Shown here piece by piece: positions 25,340-34,244 of a DNA stretch of 64,000 bases. Below the pieces are notes generated by a model. That model searched no databases, was not told the origin of the DNA, and worked only from the letters and a program-made list of their open reading frames with translations. The stretch is from Enterococcus pseudoavium NBRC 100491 (lineage in GTDB: Bacteria; Bacillota; Bacilli; Lactobacillales; Enterococcaceae). The DNA is taken from NCBI RefSeq assembly GCF_001544295.1, contig NZ_BCQF01000011.1, positions 27,638 to 91,637 on the forward strand, written 5' to 3'. Each line of letters begins with the position of its first letter. The stretch's first letter is position 1. Position numbers and translations under genes: made by a program.

Positions 25340-25756
25340 TCAATTTGGTACTGAAAAATGATTCAAAGCGTTGGCGTGGATGCGATGAACAGTGCTTTGA
25401 GAATAACACATCTGCTTAGCAATCACACCCCAACTCTTCCCATTCACGTACCTAGCACGAAGTACTGCACGTTCATCAACGTCATCAAGAGTAGCAATTG
25501 CTTCACTGATATCCCATTGCAGATTCAACAAGGCTTGCTTAGCTTTCTCAATCTTGTTTTCCGTCTCAGCAATCCGTTCAAGACTTCGGATGAATGGTGC
25601 TTCCGTATTCTTTGTACCGCTATTGATTCGTTCTTCATCATAACGTACAGCGGAGACGGAAACTGACAAAGCTTTCATCTCCTCCAATTCCACCTCAAGA
25701 GAGTTGATGTGCTTTTTCATTGCATCAGTCTGTTTTAGATATTCTTTTGGTGTCAT
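25340..25756 (-). CDS. DUF1492-like transcriptional regulator (late activator candidate)
   Basis: 138 residues from the ATG at 25756, 6 nt after GGAGGCGG. The N-terminal two thirds is a coiled coil (INSLEVELEEMKALSVSVSA...), the C-terminal third a sigma-4-like helix-turn-helix (ERAVLRARYVNGKSWGVIAK, MCYSQSTVHRIHANALNHFS). Proteins of this family sit just before small terminase in streptococcal and enterococcal phages and are related in role to ArpU/RinA late activators. The tandem repeats at 25305-25324 are its probable target. Confidence 0.82.
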   Translation of the reverse strand: MTPKEYLKQTDAMKKHINSLEVELEEMKALSVSVSAVRYDEERINSGTKNTEAPFIRSLERIAETENKIEKAKQALLNLQWDISEAIATLDDVDERAVLRARYVNGKSWGVIAKQMCYSQSTVHRIHANALNHFSVPN

Positions 25757-25766
25757 TTGCCGCCTC

Positions 25767-26111
25767 CTATCTGAACCACTCGTACTGTAGAAGATCCTGT
25801 TCTGTTTTACCGATGAGCATTTCAATTTCGTCAGTGGTCATGCCAAGACCATCGGCAATTTCTGACATCTCAAAGCCCATGTTGTAACGAAGATGGAAAA
25901 CACGAAGTTTCAAAGGATCTTGAATTTCCATCGTTACCTTATAAAACCACTTGGTTAAGTCGGCATAAAATTGAATCTTGCCTGAAGTTATTCGCTCCAA
26001 ATCCTCGTTAAGCTGATACTCAGGATTTTCCTTCGACTTTTTCAAGTATAAATCCAAATCTTCCTTCAGTCCTTTACGCAATGCATATCGTTTTTCAAGT
26101 ACACTAATCAT
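25767..26111 (-). CDS. Small HTH (sigma region 4-like) phage regulator
   Basis: 114 residues. N-terminal helical/coiled-coil part (MISVLEKRYALRKGLKEDLD) and a C-terminal helix-turn-helix (LRVFHLRYNMGFEMSEIADG, LGMTTDEIEMLIGKTEQDLL). Overlaps the helicase stop by 4 bp. It is likely a second small regulator paired with the DUF1492-like protein; specific role unknown. Confidence 0.65.
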   Translation of the reverse strand: MISVLEKRYALRKGLKEDLDLYLKKSKENPEYQLNEDLERITSGKIQFYADLTKWFYKVTMEIQDPLKLRVFHLRYNMGFEMSEIADGLGMTTDEIEMLIGKTEQDLLQYEWFR

Positions 26112-27465
26112 TTTGTTTCCTCCAATCTTGCCTTCACGGCATCTATCAAACTCGCTTGAGTCTTATCTTTTAGTTTCAAAGCCAACATCACATCTTCATC
26201 AATCGTATCCTTGACGATGATGTGATGGATGACCACAGTGTCGTTCTGTCCTTGTCGCCACAGCCTTGCATTGGTCTGTTGGTAAAGCTCAAGGCTCCAC
26301 GTTAACCCAAACCACACAAGGGTCGAACCACCTGCTTGTAGGTTCAGTCCGTGTCCCGCACTTGCTGGATGAATCATAGCAACAGGAATGTTTCCTTTGT
26401 TCCATTCTTCAATGTCGGAAGCTGTCTTAATTTGATGAACCTTGAACCGTTCTTTGATTCGCTCAAGGTCGTGTTGAAACCAATAAGCGATTAATATCGG
26501 CTTGCCGTTCGCTCCTTCAATCAAATCTTCCAAAGCATCCAATTTCTGGTCGTGAATGTGATGGCTGACGTTGAACTCGTCATAAATTGCACCATTCGCC
26601 ATTTGCAGTAGCTTGTTGGAAAGAACTGCTGCATTAGCCGCATCGATGTCTGCATCTTTGAGTTGTAGCACCAAGTCCGCCTTAAATTTGTCGTACTTCA
26701 ACCTCTCTGCCGGTCCAAGGTATACAGGCACTTCGTTTATCACGAGTTCAGGCATATCCAAGAAGTCCACCGACTTCATCGATATCGTAATATCGGAAAT
26801 CTTATCGTAGATTTCTTGTTCGGCATTTTCTCGTGGTTTCCAAGAATAGATTTGCATGCCGTTCCGCTTATCAGGCAAGAAATACTTGTCCCGATACCTT
26901 GAGATGTAATATTCCAACCGCTCACCCATATCTAAAACCTTGAACTCCGCAAACAAGTCCATAAGACCATTACTTGAAGGCGTTCCCGTCAGACCAACGA
27001 TTCGGTCAATCTTATGTCGGACTTTCATCAAACTTGTAAATCGTTTTGCCTTGTAGTTTTTGAAACTGCTCAACTCATCGATTATCACACAGTCAAAATC
27101 AAAGTCATAACCAGACTTCGTGATTAACCAATCCAGGTTTTCTCGGTTAATCAGATACAGGTCAGCCTTCTTCCAAAGTGCCTCTTTACGTTGCTTGGGT
27201 GTGCCGAGAACCACGGAATAGGTCAAATCTTTCAAGTGATCCCACTTCTCAATTTCACTTGGCCATGTTGAAGACGTTACTCTGAGGGGTGCGATGATTA
27301 AAGTTTTCTTGACGGAAAAATCGTCATACATCAAATCCTTAATGGCTGTGAGGGTCGTTACTGTTTTTCCAGACCCAAGCCCATATCAAGGAATAAAGCA
27401 GAAATCTTGTTGTTCTTGATGTGCTCCATCGCAAACTTCTGATATTCATGTGGTATGAACTTCAT
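26108..27465 (-). pseudogene. SNF2-like phage DNA helicase, frameshifted at Walker A
   Basis: The intact gene should start at the ATG at 27465 (GGAGGTGATG upstream, ATGA overlap with the VRR-NUC stop). It reads MKFIPHEYQKFAMEHIKNNK, then ISALFLDMGLG, but the next codons read L-E-K-Q-stop. Removing one base's worth of shift at the GGG/T run (about 27374) restores MGLG-SGKT-VTTLTAIKDL and joins to the long frame (27334 on) with IIDELSSFKNYKA, GLTGTPSSNG and NARLWRQGQNDTVVIHHII. About 450 residues if repaired. It is either a real loss-of-function mutation or a one-base sequencing error. Confidence 0.85.
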
Positions 27466-27749
27466 CGGGCATCACCTCCAATTCTCTCAATCAATGCTGG
27501 AATCTGCTCAACATCATCAAGGATAAAGCACTTGAATCCTAAATCCTTGAATTGCTTCATCCGATAAAGCTGTAATGCTCGAGGTTTCTTCGTTGGTGCT
27601 TTCGCCTCAACAAAGCCCATCTTGCCATTTGGCATAAGAACCAATCTGTCAGGCACACCAGACAGCCCGGGTGATACGAACTTAGGACAAATACCACCTC
27701 TTGCCTTCACTGCTTTCACCAGTGCCATTTCAACTTGTCTTTCTCTCAT
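27462..27749 (-). CDS. VRR-NUC domain nuclease
   Basis: 95 residues from the ATG at 27749 (ATGA overlap with the previous stop). The VRR-NUC core is clear: MRERQVEMALVKAVKARGGI, the catalytic GVPDRLVLMPNGKMGFVEAK (PD...ExK) and an RxxQ-like tail (KPRALQLYRMKQFKDLGFKC). Probably a structure-specific nuclease; in phages it is nearly always coupled to the SNF2-like helicase as here. Confidence 0.92.
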   Translation of the reverse strand: MRERQVEMALVKAVKARGGICPKFVSPGLSGVPDRLVLMPNGKMGFVEAKAPTKKPRALQLYRMKQFKDLGFKCFILDDVEQIPALIERIGGDAR

Positions 27750-27955
27750 AGCCACACCGTCAAATACTCAAAGTATGCATCACGCAATACTTCAAGATGC
27801 CCTTCGTTGGTGTAGTGAATCATCAGATATGCGACTTGCTTCTCGAATGACTTTTTCCAAGGATAGGTCATATCATTTGAGGCAAACTCGTAAAATGCAT
27901 CAAAACTGGCATCTCGTTTCCCGATACCGATTTCTAACCATTGCTTAAATTTCAT
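27746..27955 (-). CDS. YozE/SAM-like small protein
   Basis: 69 residues from the ATG at 27955, 8 nt after GGAG. The pattern FKQWLEIGIGKRDASFDAFY, SNDMTYPWKKSFEKQVAYLM and LEVLRDAYFEYLTVWL resembles the YozE SAM-like helical family. Function unknown. First gene after the D5-primase operon gap. Confidence 0.6.
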   Translation of the reverse strand: MKFKQWLEIGIGKRDASFDAFYEFASNDMTYPWKKSFEKQVAYLMIHYTNEGHLEVLRDAYFEYLTVWL

Positions 27956-27989
27956 AGTGTTAATCTCCAATTCTTTTATTGGTGCATAG

Positions 27990-28068
27990 GTGTGAATACC
28001 TTTTCTATAACTTTATATAGGTCTTATTTTTTTACCTTCTAAGAAAAGTTATATAAAGGCATACACCT
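27990..28068. repeat. Large imperfect inverted repeat in the gap after the primase gene
   Basis: Left arm GGTGTGAATACC-TTTTCTATAACTTTATA (27990-28018) and right arm (28045-28068) AAAGTTATATAAAGG-CATACACC, around an AT-rich loop. The 139-bp gap 27956-28094 holds no gene. Could be a replication-related site or a transcript processing/termination structure. Confidence 0.6.
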
Positions 28069-28094
28069 TAATACACCATTACCGAAAAATCCCT

Positions 28095-30338
28095 TTAATC
28101 TAGGAACTCCGAGGCTAGTTTCAAACCATAAACGGTGACACCTTTTTTACTTCGCCGGCGCGTGATTCCTTCGGCTTCCAAAGCTGTGTAGAAATCACCT
28201 GCACTCCTTGCATACTCACCGTTACGCATACAGAAAGCACGATACTCGGTATAAAGCTCGCCCGACTTTTGGGTGTAGGTCTTATCAACCTCACAACACT
28301 CATCCAAGAAATGACCTAACCAGTCATTATCAGATTTGTATTGCTTGAGGGCTTCATCAACCACCACTGGCAGTGGAAGATGATAGTTAGCTGCAATGAC
28401 TTTCTTTGCACCCTCGATAATCCACTGCAAGATAGCACCACCTGCATTTTCAAAGAGATAGTCTGCGTAATTCTTGATGTCTTTGTTGCCTTCAATCGTG
28501 GCAAGGAATGGAATGACAATCAGCCGTCTCCACGTCCCCTTATCAATCGCTCCAACCTTGGGCAGGTGATTGGTATAAAGCACCAAAGTATGGGTGGGTA
28601 CATACTTGAACGGATCCTTGTATTTCTTCTCAGCCGCAATTTCGTCAGTCGAGCACAACTGCTTGATATTGGATGTGTTAAGGCGCATCCCTTCCTCAAG
28701 CTCGGCTGCGATGAGGAGGCGTTTGCCTTTCGCTTCCGCAAGTTCAGGTTTCACGTTTCTGCGGATTTGACTGGTCAAAATATCAGCGGAAATGCTACCC
28801 GAGTAATTCCCGAGCACTCGACTGATGACGTTCCAGAAAGTGGACTTCCCGTTTCGACCTTCACCGTAAGAAATGATGAGTGCCTCAACGTAAACCTTGC
28901 CAATAGCAGCCAAACCCACAATCATCTGGACGTAATCAATTAGCTCTTGATCGCCCACGAAAATGGTGTTAAGGGCATCCAACCAGACTTGGTCATTGTC
29001 AGAGCACGGGTCACATTCCGTCTGCTTGGTGATGTAGTCCTCTGCCTTGTGGGCTTGGGTTACACCGGTACGTAAATCGTAGGTGGCGGAAGGTGTGTTC
29101 AGAAGAAACTCGTTCACATCGAGAATGCGTTGCTCGATTTCAAGCATGGGACGTGCCACCTTTAAGGCTGACGTCAAATACTTGTCATCCCGTCTCTTCA
29201 CTGCGTATTTCTTGTAAGCCTGAGCTGCCTCAAACAATTCATACGAGTGGGCTTGGACTTTGTTGAACATCGTCACTGCTTTCTTAGGACCAACGGATGC
29301 GAGAATTGCAAAAGCCCCGTTCTTCACCATTTCTTGGGTTTGTTTGGTAATAGCCGTTTCTGCTTCTTCAAGTTGGCGTTCCGTCAAAGCTTGAGCTACT
29401 GCTTGTGACTTGGGTGCAGACTCCTCCCAGTAAGACCCGTTGTAAACGATATAGTCGGTGGATGGTGAATAGCGGAGTTTGCAGGCATACTCCCGTGCTA
29501 GGACAGTGGCTTGCCCCACATCTGAGTAGTCGGTCGGTTCAAGCTCTGTGTCCTTGTTGTACTGCTCTGGTGGAATGTAGTCTTCTTGCTGCTTGACCTT
29601 CTTCCCAAAGTTCACAGCTGAATTCCAGATGGTCTTAAGCTCCTCGTCAGGGAGTGGCGGATTACAGTTCTCCGCCTGCTCGAGAAAGAGGTCATAAGTC
29701 TCTTTCTTTGCCCCGTACCGCTTGATGAGCTTTCCAGCGATGTGACTCATGGTCGAATTTCGAGACCCCTCGCCAATCTCCGACAAGCTGTTCTCCCAAT
29801 CCGTAAACAAGTCCTCTGAAAGAGTGTCAGTAATGCGTTTCGAGCCTTCGTTGATTTCGACATCGGTGTTGCTTGTTCCGAAAAGGAGTCTTGCTGCATC
29901 CATCGCATTGTCGTCAAAGTAAGGAAACACCTCGTTGATTTGTTGTTTCAAGTTGACGTATTCGTCCTTATCAGTGACAGGACTAATTGGGAAATAAACG
30001 TGGAACCGTGGACGAGCTACCTTATCACCCTTGACCTTGTTGTGATTGCGTGAATAGCTAACCGCAAAAGCAACATCTGGAAACTCCATCGCCACATCAA
30101 GGGAAGTTACCCAATCAGATGGGTTATCCGAATGGTCATTGTCGCAATCGAGCGGAATCACATCAGACTGGATGAAGTTGTCACCTTTTCGGTAGTTGTT
30201 CTTATATTCCGCAGTGACGTGGTCATATTGAACAGCATGTTGGAAACTTACCTTGTCAGTGACCACATCCTTAGTTGGGAACACGCTGGTCTTGGAATTG
30301 CCGACAGAGTTCGCTGTGTAAAGCGTGAAATTAATCAT
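28095..30338 (-). CDS. Phage primase-helicase (D5/P4 type)
   Basis: 747 residues. N-terminal primase-like part with DVIPLDCDNDHSDNPSDWVT and ARPRFHVYFPISPVTDKDEY (archaeo-eukaryotic primase style, about residues 55-170), a primase C-terminal helical region, D5_N, and an SF3 helicase with Walker A GEGRNGKSTFWNVI (about residue 490) and Walker B-type LLIAAELEEGMRLNTSNIKQ, then PFKYVPTHTLVLYTNHLPKV (sensor region). It starts phage replication. Starts by overlapping the DUF4406-like gene by 8 bp. Confidence 0.93.
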   Translation of the reverse strand: MINFTLYTANSVGNSKTSVFPTKDVVTDKVSFQHAVQYDHVTAEYKNNYRKGDNFIQSDVIPLDCDNDHSDNPSDWVTSLDVAMEFPDVAFAVSYSRNHNKVKGDKVARPRFHVYFPISPVTDKDEYVNLKQQINEVFPYFDDNAMDAARLLFGTSNTDVEINEGSKRITDTLSEDLFTDWENSLSEIGEGSRNSTMSHIAGKLIKRYGAKKETYDLFLEQAENCNPPLPDEELKTIWNSAVNFGKKVKQQEDYIPPEQYNKDTELEPTDYSDVGQATVLAREYACKLRYSPSTDYIVYNGSYWEESAPKSQAVAQALTERQLEEAETAITKQTQEMVKNGAFAILASVGPKKAVTMFNKVQAHSYELFEAAQAYKKYAVKRRDDKYLTSALKVARPMLEIEQRILDVNEFLLNTPSATYDLRTGVTQAHKAEDYITKQTECDPCSDNDQVWLDALNTIFVGDQELIDYVQMIVGLAAIGKVYVEALIISYGEGRNGKSTFWNVISRVLGNYSGSISADILTSQIRRNVKPELAEAKGKRLLIAAELEEGMRLNTSNIKQLCSTDEIAAEKKYKDPFKYVPTHTLVLYTNHLPKVGAIDKGTWRRLIVIPFLATIEGNKDIKNYADYLFENAGGAILQWIIEGAKKVIAANYHLPLPVVVDEALKQYKSDNDWLGHFLDECCEVDKTYTQKSGELYTEYRAFCMRNGEYARSAGDFYTALEAEGITRRRSKKGVTVYGLKLASEFLD

Positions 30339-30675
30339 GGAAAACCTCCTTCATCTCCTCGTCAAAATAACGGATATGCTTGCCCCACCATTGGGCTTGT
30401 TCCAACTCAATCGCCATCCCCTTCGACAGGTGGTTGCCAATGACCCAGATTTCCTCACATTTGCCGAGCAGGACTAAGTCCATATGGATAGCCAATTCAC
30501 GCTCGGTAGTTTCATCCATAAACTGTGGGTACATGAGATGTGGGGCGACTGGCATACAATCGTGGTCAACAGCATAACGACAGTAGCGCTTGGTCTTTTC
30601 AATATTTGTTAACTCATCGCCTGAGAAAGCTGAGCAGATATAAACCATTGGTCGGTAATCAGATCGTTTAGGCAT
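30331..30675 (-). CDS. DUF4406 / nucleoside 2-deoxyribosyltransferase-like protein
   Basis: 114 residues from the ATG at 30675, 6 nt after AAGGAGA. VYICSAFSGDELTNIEKTKR at the N-terminus, PVAPHLMYPQFMDE and EEIWVIGNHLSKGMAIELEQ are the blocks of the DUF4406/NDT-like fold. Such proteins are common in phage replication modules; a role in nucleotide hydrolysis or exchange is inferred from fold only. Confidence 0.85.
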   Translation of the reverse strand: MPKRSDYRPMVYICSAFSGDELTNIEKTKRYCRYAVDHDCMPVAPHLMYPQFMDETTERELAIHMDLVLLGKCEEIWVIGNHLSKGMAIELEQAQWWGKHIRYFDEEMKEVFHD

Positions 30676-30880
30676 TGGGTTCTCCTTCCTGAATTTTCCG
30701 ACTGCAGTTGGCACAGCAAACTGCCGTACTAAACAAATCAGAATCTCCATCTTTCAAAACTTCTGCTAAGTCCACCGAAACTTCTACCCCACATTTGGGA
30801 CAAGTGCAGTAGACGTTTTCATCTGTGATTTCGATGGTCAGTTCAGCCACATCACTCATTTTTTCTTTCACATAAAACAT
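30668..30880 (-). CDS. Small zinc-ribbon protein
   Basis: 70 residues with RBS GGAGG 9 nt upstream of the ATG. Two CxxC pairs (CTCPKCGVEVSV near residue 27 and CCANCSRKIQEGEP near residue 55) suggest a single zinc site. No other domain. Function unknown; lies between the Rha-like gene and the DUF4406-like gene. Confidence 0.75.
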   Translation of the reverse strand: MFYVKEKMSDVAELTIEITDENVYCTCPKCGVEVSVDLAEVLKDGDSDLFSTAVCCANCSRKIQEGEPNA

Positions 30881-30884
30881 AGAT

Positions 30885-31553
30885 TTAGACCTCCTTAAAT
30901 TTCTTCATGTAGTACCATTCGAGCTTTTGCTTGCGTTCGTGGTAATCAGGAACTGAAAGCAATAAGCCCGTGTCGATACGTTGCAGGATATCAAGTTGCT
31001 CACGTTCTTGATTTGTAAGATACGGACGAATACTTGATACATCTAACGGGATTCCATTTTTCAGCTTGTACTCTTTTGCGCTCATACCAGTGACAATCTT
31101 ATTGAGCATATTTGCTTCGTTACTGTAATGATGTGGACGAGGGTTCTCGTGAATCAATGTGATGTTGTCCGTCAGTATCGGGTACTCTACTCGCAAATCG
31201 TCACGAACTTTGATGGTCGCTTCCATCTGGTTAAACAAGTCGATGTAGAACTCTTTAATCCTCATCGCTTTCTTGCCAGTGAATCCCATTACCAAAATCA
31301 TGAAGCCATCACGAGTCATGAAATAGCATGGACGTTTTTGGTTCTGTGCATCTCGGTATGACCCGGGCTCAAAATTGAGCCGAGCAAATTGACGGCTAAC
31401 ACCCGAGTCAACCGAGATGATGTTTTCGATGGCACGTAGCACGTTCTTGTGTTTCTTCTCGAAATACTGAGCAACATACAAACTGTCGACACGAGCAGTG
31501 TCATGAGAGTCGGCAAAAATGCCATACTCGTTTTTAGGGATTAATTCTTTCAT
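30885..31553 (-). CDS. Rha family regulatory protein
   Basis: 222 residues. The N-terminal pRha domain is clear (DSLYVAQYFEKKHKNVLRAI, SRQFARLNFEPGSYRDAQNQ, YFMTRDGFMILVMGFTGKKA, MRIKEFYIDLFNQMEA). The C-terminal part (LTDNITLIHENPRPHHYSNE...) is a DNA-binding-like helical extension also seen in phage antirepressors. Rha proteins affect phage growth in some hosts. Transcribed from the repeated motif at 31606-31640, with primase downstream. Confidence 0.88.
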   Translation of the reverse strand: MKELIPKNEYGIFADSHDTARVDSLYVAQYFEKKHKNVLRAIENIISVDSGVSRQFARLNFEPGSYRDAQNQKRPCYFMTRDGFMILVMGFTGKKAMRIKEFYIDLFNQMEATIKVRDDLRVEYPILTDNITLIHENPRPHHYSNEANMLNKIVTGMSAKEYKLKNGIPLDVSSIRPYLTNQEREQLDILQRIDTGLLLSVPDYHERKQKLEWYYMKKFKEV

Positions 31554-31605
31554 TACTAATCCGCCTCCTATTTGTTATTAGGAAGGGCTTCTCTTACCCT
31601 CCTAA

Positions 31606-31640
31606 GTTACAGGCGAACCAAAACGTCAAAAATAAACCCC
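31606..31640 (-). promoter_or_regulatory. Copy 2 of conserved element promoter-like motif
   Basis: On the - strand the site reads GGGGGTTTATTTTTGACG then TTTTGGTTCGCCTGTAAC. It is 53 bp before the Rha-like ATG and downstream of the DNA polymerase stop; TGTAAC as -10, TATTTT at 17 bp or TTTATT at 19 bp as -35. Confidence 0.55.
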
Positions 31641-31698
31641 CTTGACGAAAAAAATTTCAAAATAATTCGCGAAGCCTTTTCTGACTCCACAATTTCAA

Positions 31699-33636
31699 CT
31701 AATCTTTCTGGTAAAACATGCACTCGTAACCGTCCGCATTGAGTAATAGCCCATCTGCCCATGAGGGAGCTTGAACCATGATTTTGTTAATCTTCTCAAC
31801 CGTTGTTGCAGGTTCAACTTCAATAATCACCTCATCATGAACTGAACCAACGATGTCATATTGACGCAGGTTTTCCATCGCAAAGCAAAGAATGTCACGC
31901 GCCATAGCTTGCACAATGTTTTCGACAAACTTCGGACCATAGCTTTCAAGCCGTTCCCACTTCTTCGTTGCCCCTACTCCTTCATAAGTGACAGACTCTC
32001 CACCAAAGCGATTCTCTCCAATCTGGGGTTTCACGTAAGCAAGCTTTCGACCAGATAAAAGATGGATAAAGAGAAAGCCTGATTTGTATTCAAACTTGAT
32101 ACCGTGTGTTTCCGTCTTTCCACGCTGCTTGACACAGTCTTTTACTGCACGGTCTACGTCCCACCACAGCTTTGTAATTGCTGGATTGGAATCACGCCAC
32201 GAGGTTACTAGCGGTTGAAGTTCCTCTTCGGTTAGCCCCATATTCAATGCACCCATTGCTTTGAGTGCTCCGACCGAGCCACCGTAGCCTAGAGCCAACT
32301 CTGAGATTTTCCCTTTTTGACGGAGGTGTTGATTCACACCATGCTTTTCAACAGGAACACCAAACATCTGACTAGCTGATGCACAGTAAATGTCGCCACC
32401 ATTCTTGAATACCTCTTGTCGCCATTTCTCACCTGCGAGCCAAGCAATGACTCGTGCCTCAATCGCAGAAAAATCGGATACGATGAACTTCATTCCCTCT
32501 CTTGGTATAAAGGCAGTCCGAATCAATTCAGAAAGGACGTTAGGGACACTGTCATATAGCAAGGAAAGAGAATCATAATCACCCTGACGGACAAGGCCAC
32601 GCGCTTCCTCCAAGTCTGCCATATGGTTTTGAGGGAGGTTTTGTAGTTGAATACCACGGCCTGCAAATCGACCTGTGCGGTTGGCTCCATAAAATTGAAA
32701 AAGTCCTCTGGCACGATTATCTGAGCAGGCAAAATTCTGCATCGCCTGATACTTCCTGACTGATGACTTGGCCAGTTGTTGGCGGAGTATCAGCACTTCT
32801 TTTAGCAATTCATCATCAGTAGAAGCGAGTAATTCAGCTACTGCAGCCTTACCAAGTGATTCAGCTTCAAGACCATGGTCGTTCAACCAACTACGCATCT
32901 GAAGGACACTGTTGGGATTTTCGAGTTCTGTTAACTCCTTCAATTTTTCGTTTATTTCATTCTTCGATAATTCATCCAAACGAACTGCTGCATCCGCCAA
33001 GGTCATATCAATTTCGATTCCTCGGTCATTGATTTCTTGATCCAGCCAATATTCCTCCCACGTTTCTTGAGGTACGGGAAAGCTTGATAGTTTCTTCTGT
33101 ATTGCTAGTTCAACCTCAACGTCACGAATGTTGTAATCCTTAAAGGATGCCCACTTATCTGGTGCATTGTGAGGGTGGTTACGAGTTCGACCACCGTTTG
33201 TTTTGGTTGGATTACAAGGCACACAAAAATATCGAATTAAGTCTTTCCCTTCCGACAGTTTTTGCTTATCTAGCCCGAGAACTGCACCAACACCTGCAAG
33301 TGATAAAGGCAAGCCTAAAGTAGCTGCCCAAATCATCGTGCACTGCCAAGCTCGTGGACTGAGAAAATCGTCAATCCCCAGAAAACGTGATAGGCACACA
33401 CGCTCAAAGTTCGCATTGAATGCGTGTTTAATCACTGATTCATCAGATAGTGCTTCAAGGATTTCTTGAGGTATGTGCTCCCCTTGACTAAGGTCAACCA
33501 CCTCCACAAGACTTCCATCCACGCTGTAAGCGAATAGCATAATTTCAAAGTCTGGACTTTCCGAATATTTGTAGACTCCGCATTTCGAGATATCGACACT
33601 CGAATAGGTCTCAAGATCCAATGAAAGATGTTTCAA
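31699..33636 (-). CDS. DNA polymerase (family A, phage type)
   Basis: 645 residues. A 3'-5' exonuclease-like N-terminus (LSLDLETYSSVDISKCGVYK with catalytic DxE) and the family A polymerase motifs: GANRTGRFAGRGIQLQNLPQ, motif A VSDFSAIEARVIAWLAGEKW (about residue 385), the O-helix HLRQKGKISELALGYGGSVG and motif C VGSVHDEVIIEV (about residue 595). It is shorter than Pol I and lacks the 5' nuclease, as usual in phages and ICEs of this type. Replicates the element. Confidence 0.94.
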   Translation of the reverse strand: MKHLSLDLETYSSVDISKCGVYKYSESPDFEIMLFAYSVDGSLVEVVDLSQGEHIPQEILEALSDESVIKHAFNANFERVCLSRFLGIDDFLSPRAWQCTMIWAATLGLPLSLAGVGAVLGLDKQKLSEGKDLIRYFCVPCNPTKTNGGRTRNHPHNAPDKWASFKDYNIRDVEVELAIQKKLSSFPVPQETWEEYWLDQEINDRGIEIDMTLADAAVRLDELSKNEINEKLKELTELENPNSVLQMRSWLNDHGLEAESLGKAAVAELLASTDDELLKEVLILRQQLAKSSVRKYQAMQNFACSDNRARGLFQFYGANRTGRFAGRGIQLQNLPQNHMADLEEARGLVRQGDYDSLSLLYDSVPNVLSELIRTAFIPREGMKFIVSDFSAIEARVIAWLAGEKWRQEVFKNGGDIYCASASQMFGVPVEKHGVNQHLRQKGKISELALGYGGSVGALKAMGALNMGLTEEELQPLVTSWRDSNPAITKLWWDVDRAVKDCVKQRGKTETHGIKFEYKSGFLFIHLLSGRKLAYVKPQIGENRFGGESVTYEGVGATKKWERLESYGPKFVENIVQAMARDILCFAMENLRQYDIVGSVHDEVIIEVEPATTVEKINKIMVQAPSWADGLLLNADGYECMFYQKD

Positions 33637-33698
33637 AATAAATCACTCCAAGCTAAAACAGGCGACAGGAGATAGCCCCCATCGCCCTGAGTTCGTTC

Positions 33699-34244
33699 CT
33701 ATGCTAAAAAGTCGTCATCTGCCAAAGTTTCAAAATCATCACTTGCACTTGATTTACCCGCAAGTGGTTCTCCATCTCGAACAAATTGAAGATTTCCAAG
33801 ACCTGCTGCAATACCTTTATTCCCATTTGAATTAAAGGCATAAAAGTTGATTGACACACGAGCGTAGCATCCGCTATAAACTTGTGATTGGTCGAGAATT
33901 GGTTGAACATTTTGATCCACAATTTGAGGTGGGGTAGTCGAGTTAGCATTGATGAAATAGTGCCCTTTGTACGCTTCGTCATCACGTTCAATATCCCCGT
34001 CACGAAGGGGCAATTTGATAGCTGCTTTATTTGGTTTCTTGCCCCCAAATTTAGCAAGCCCCTCTTCAATTGCTGCATCAATAGCTTTTTCAATAGCATC
34101 GAGTGTTGCTGTATCTGATTTAGGAATCAAGACAGCAGTTGAATATTTTTCTGGACCACCATTAATTGATACTGGAGTCCATCCATGAAAGTATGAGAGA
34201 CGGGTGTTCTTTGACGTTACAACTTTAGTTTTATTCTTGTTCAT
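33699..34244 (-). CDS. DUF2815 protein (single-strand DNA-binding-like)
   Basis: 181 residues. VVTSKNTRLSYFHGWTPVSI, YSTAVLIPKSDTATLDAIEK, DAIEEGLAKFGGKKPNKAAI and GCYARVSINFYAFNSNGNKG are DUF2815 blocks; the acidic C-terminal tail (SSASDDFETLADDDFLA) is like that of SSB proteins. The family is thought to be an OB-fold ssDNA binder in phage replication modules. Next to DNA polymerase and the RecB-type nuclease DUF2800. Confidence 0.87.
   Translation of the reverse strand: MNKNKTKVVTSKNTRLSYFHGWTPVSINGGPEKYSTAVLIPKSDTATLDAIEKAIDAAIEEGLAKFGGKKPNKAAIKLPLRDGDIERDDEAYKGHYFINANSTTPPQIVDQNVQPILDQSQVYSGCYARVSINFYAFNSNGNKGIAAGLGNLQFVRDGEPLAGKSSASDDFETLADDDFLA

Noticed and set aside
28341..28943. 200-codon + strand frame over the primase gene
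   Set aside because: Antisense to the SF3 helicase coding region; no RBS or domain.
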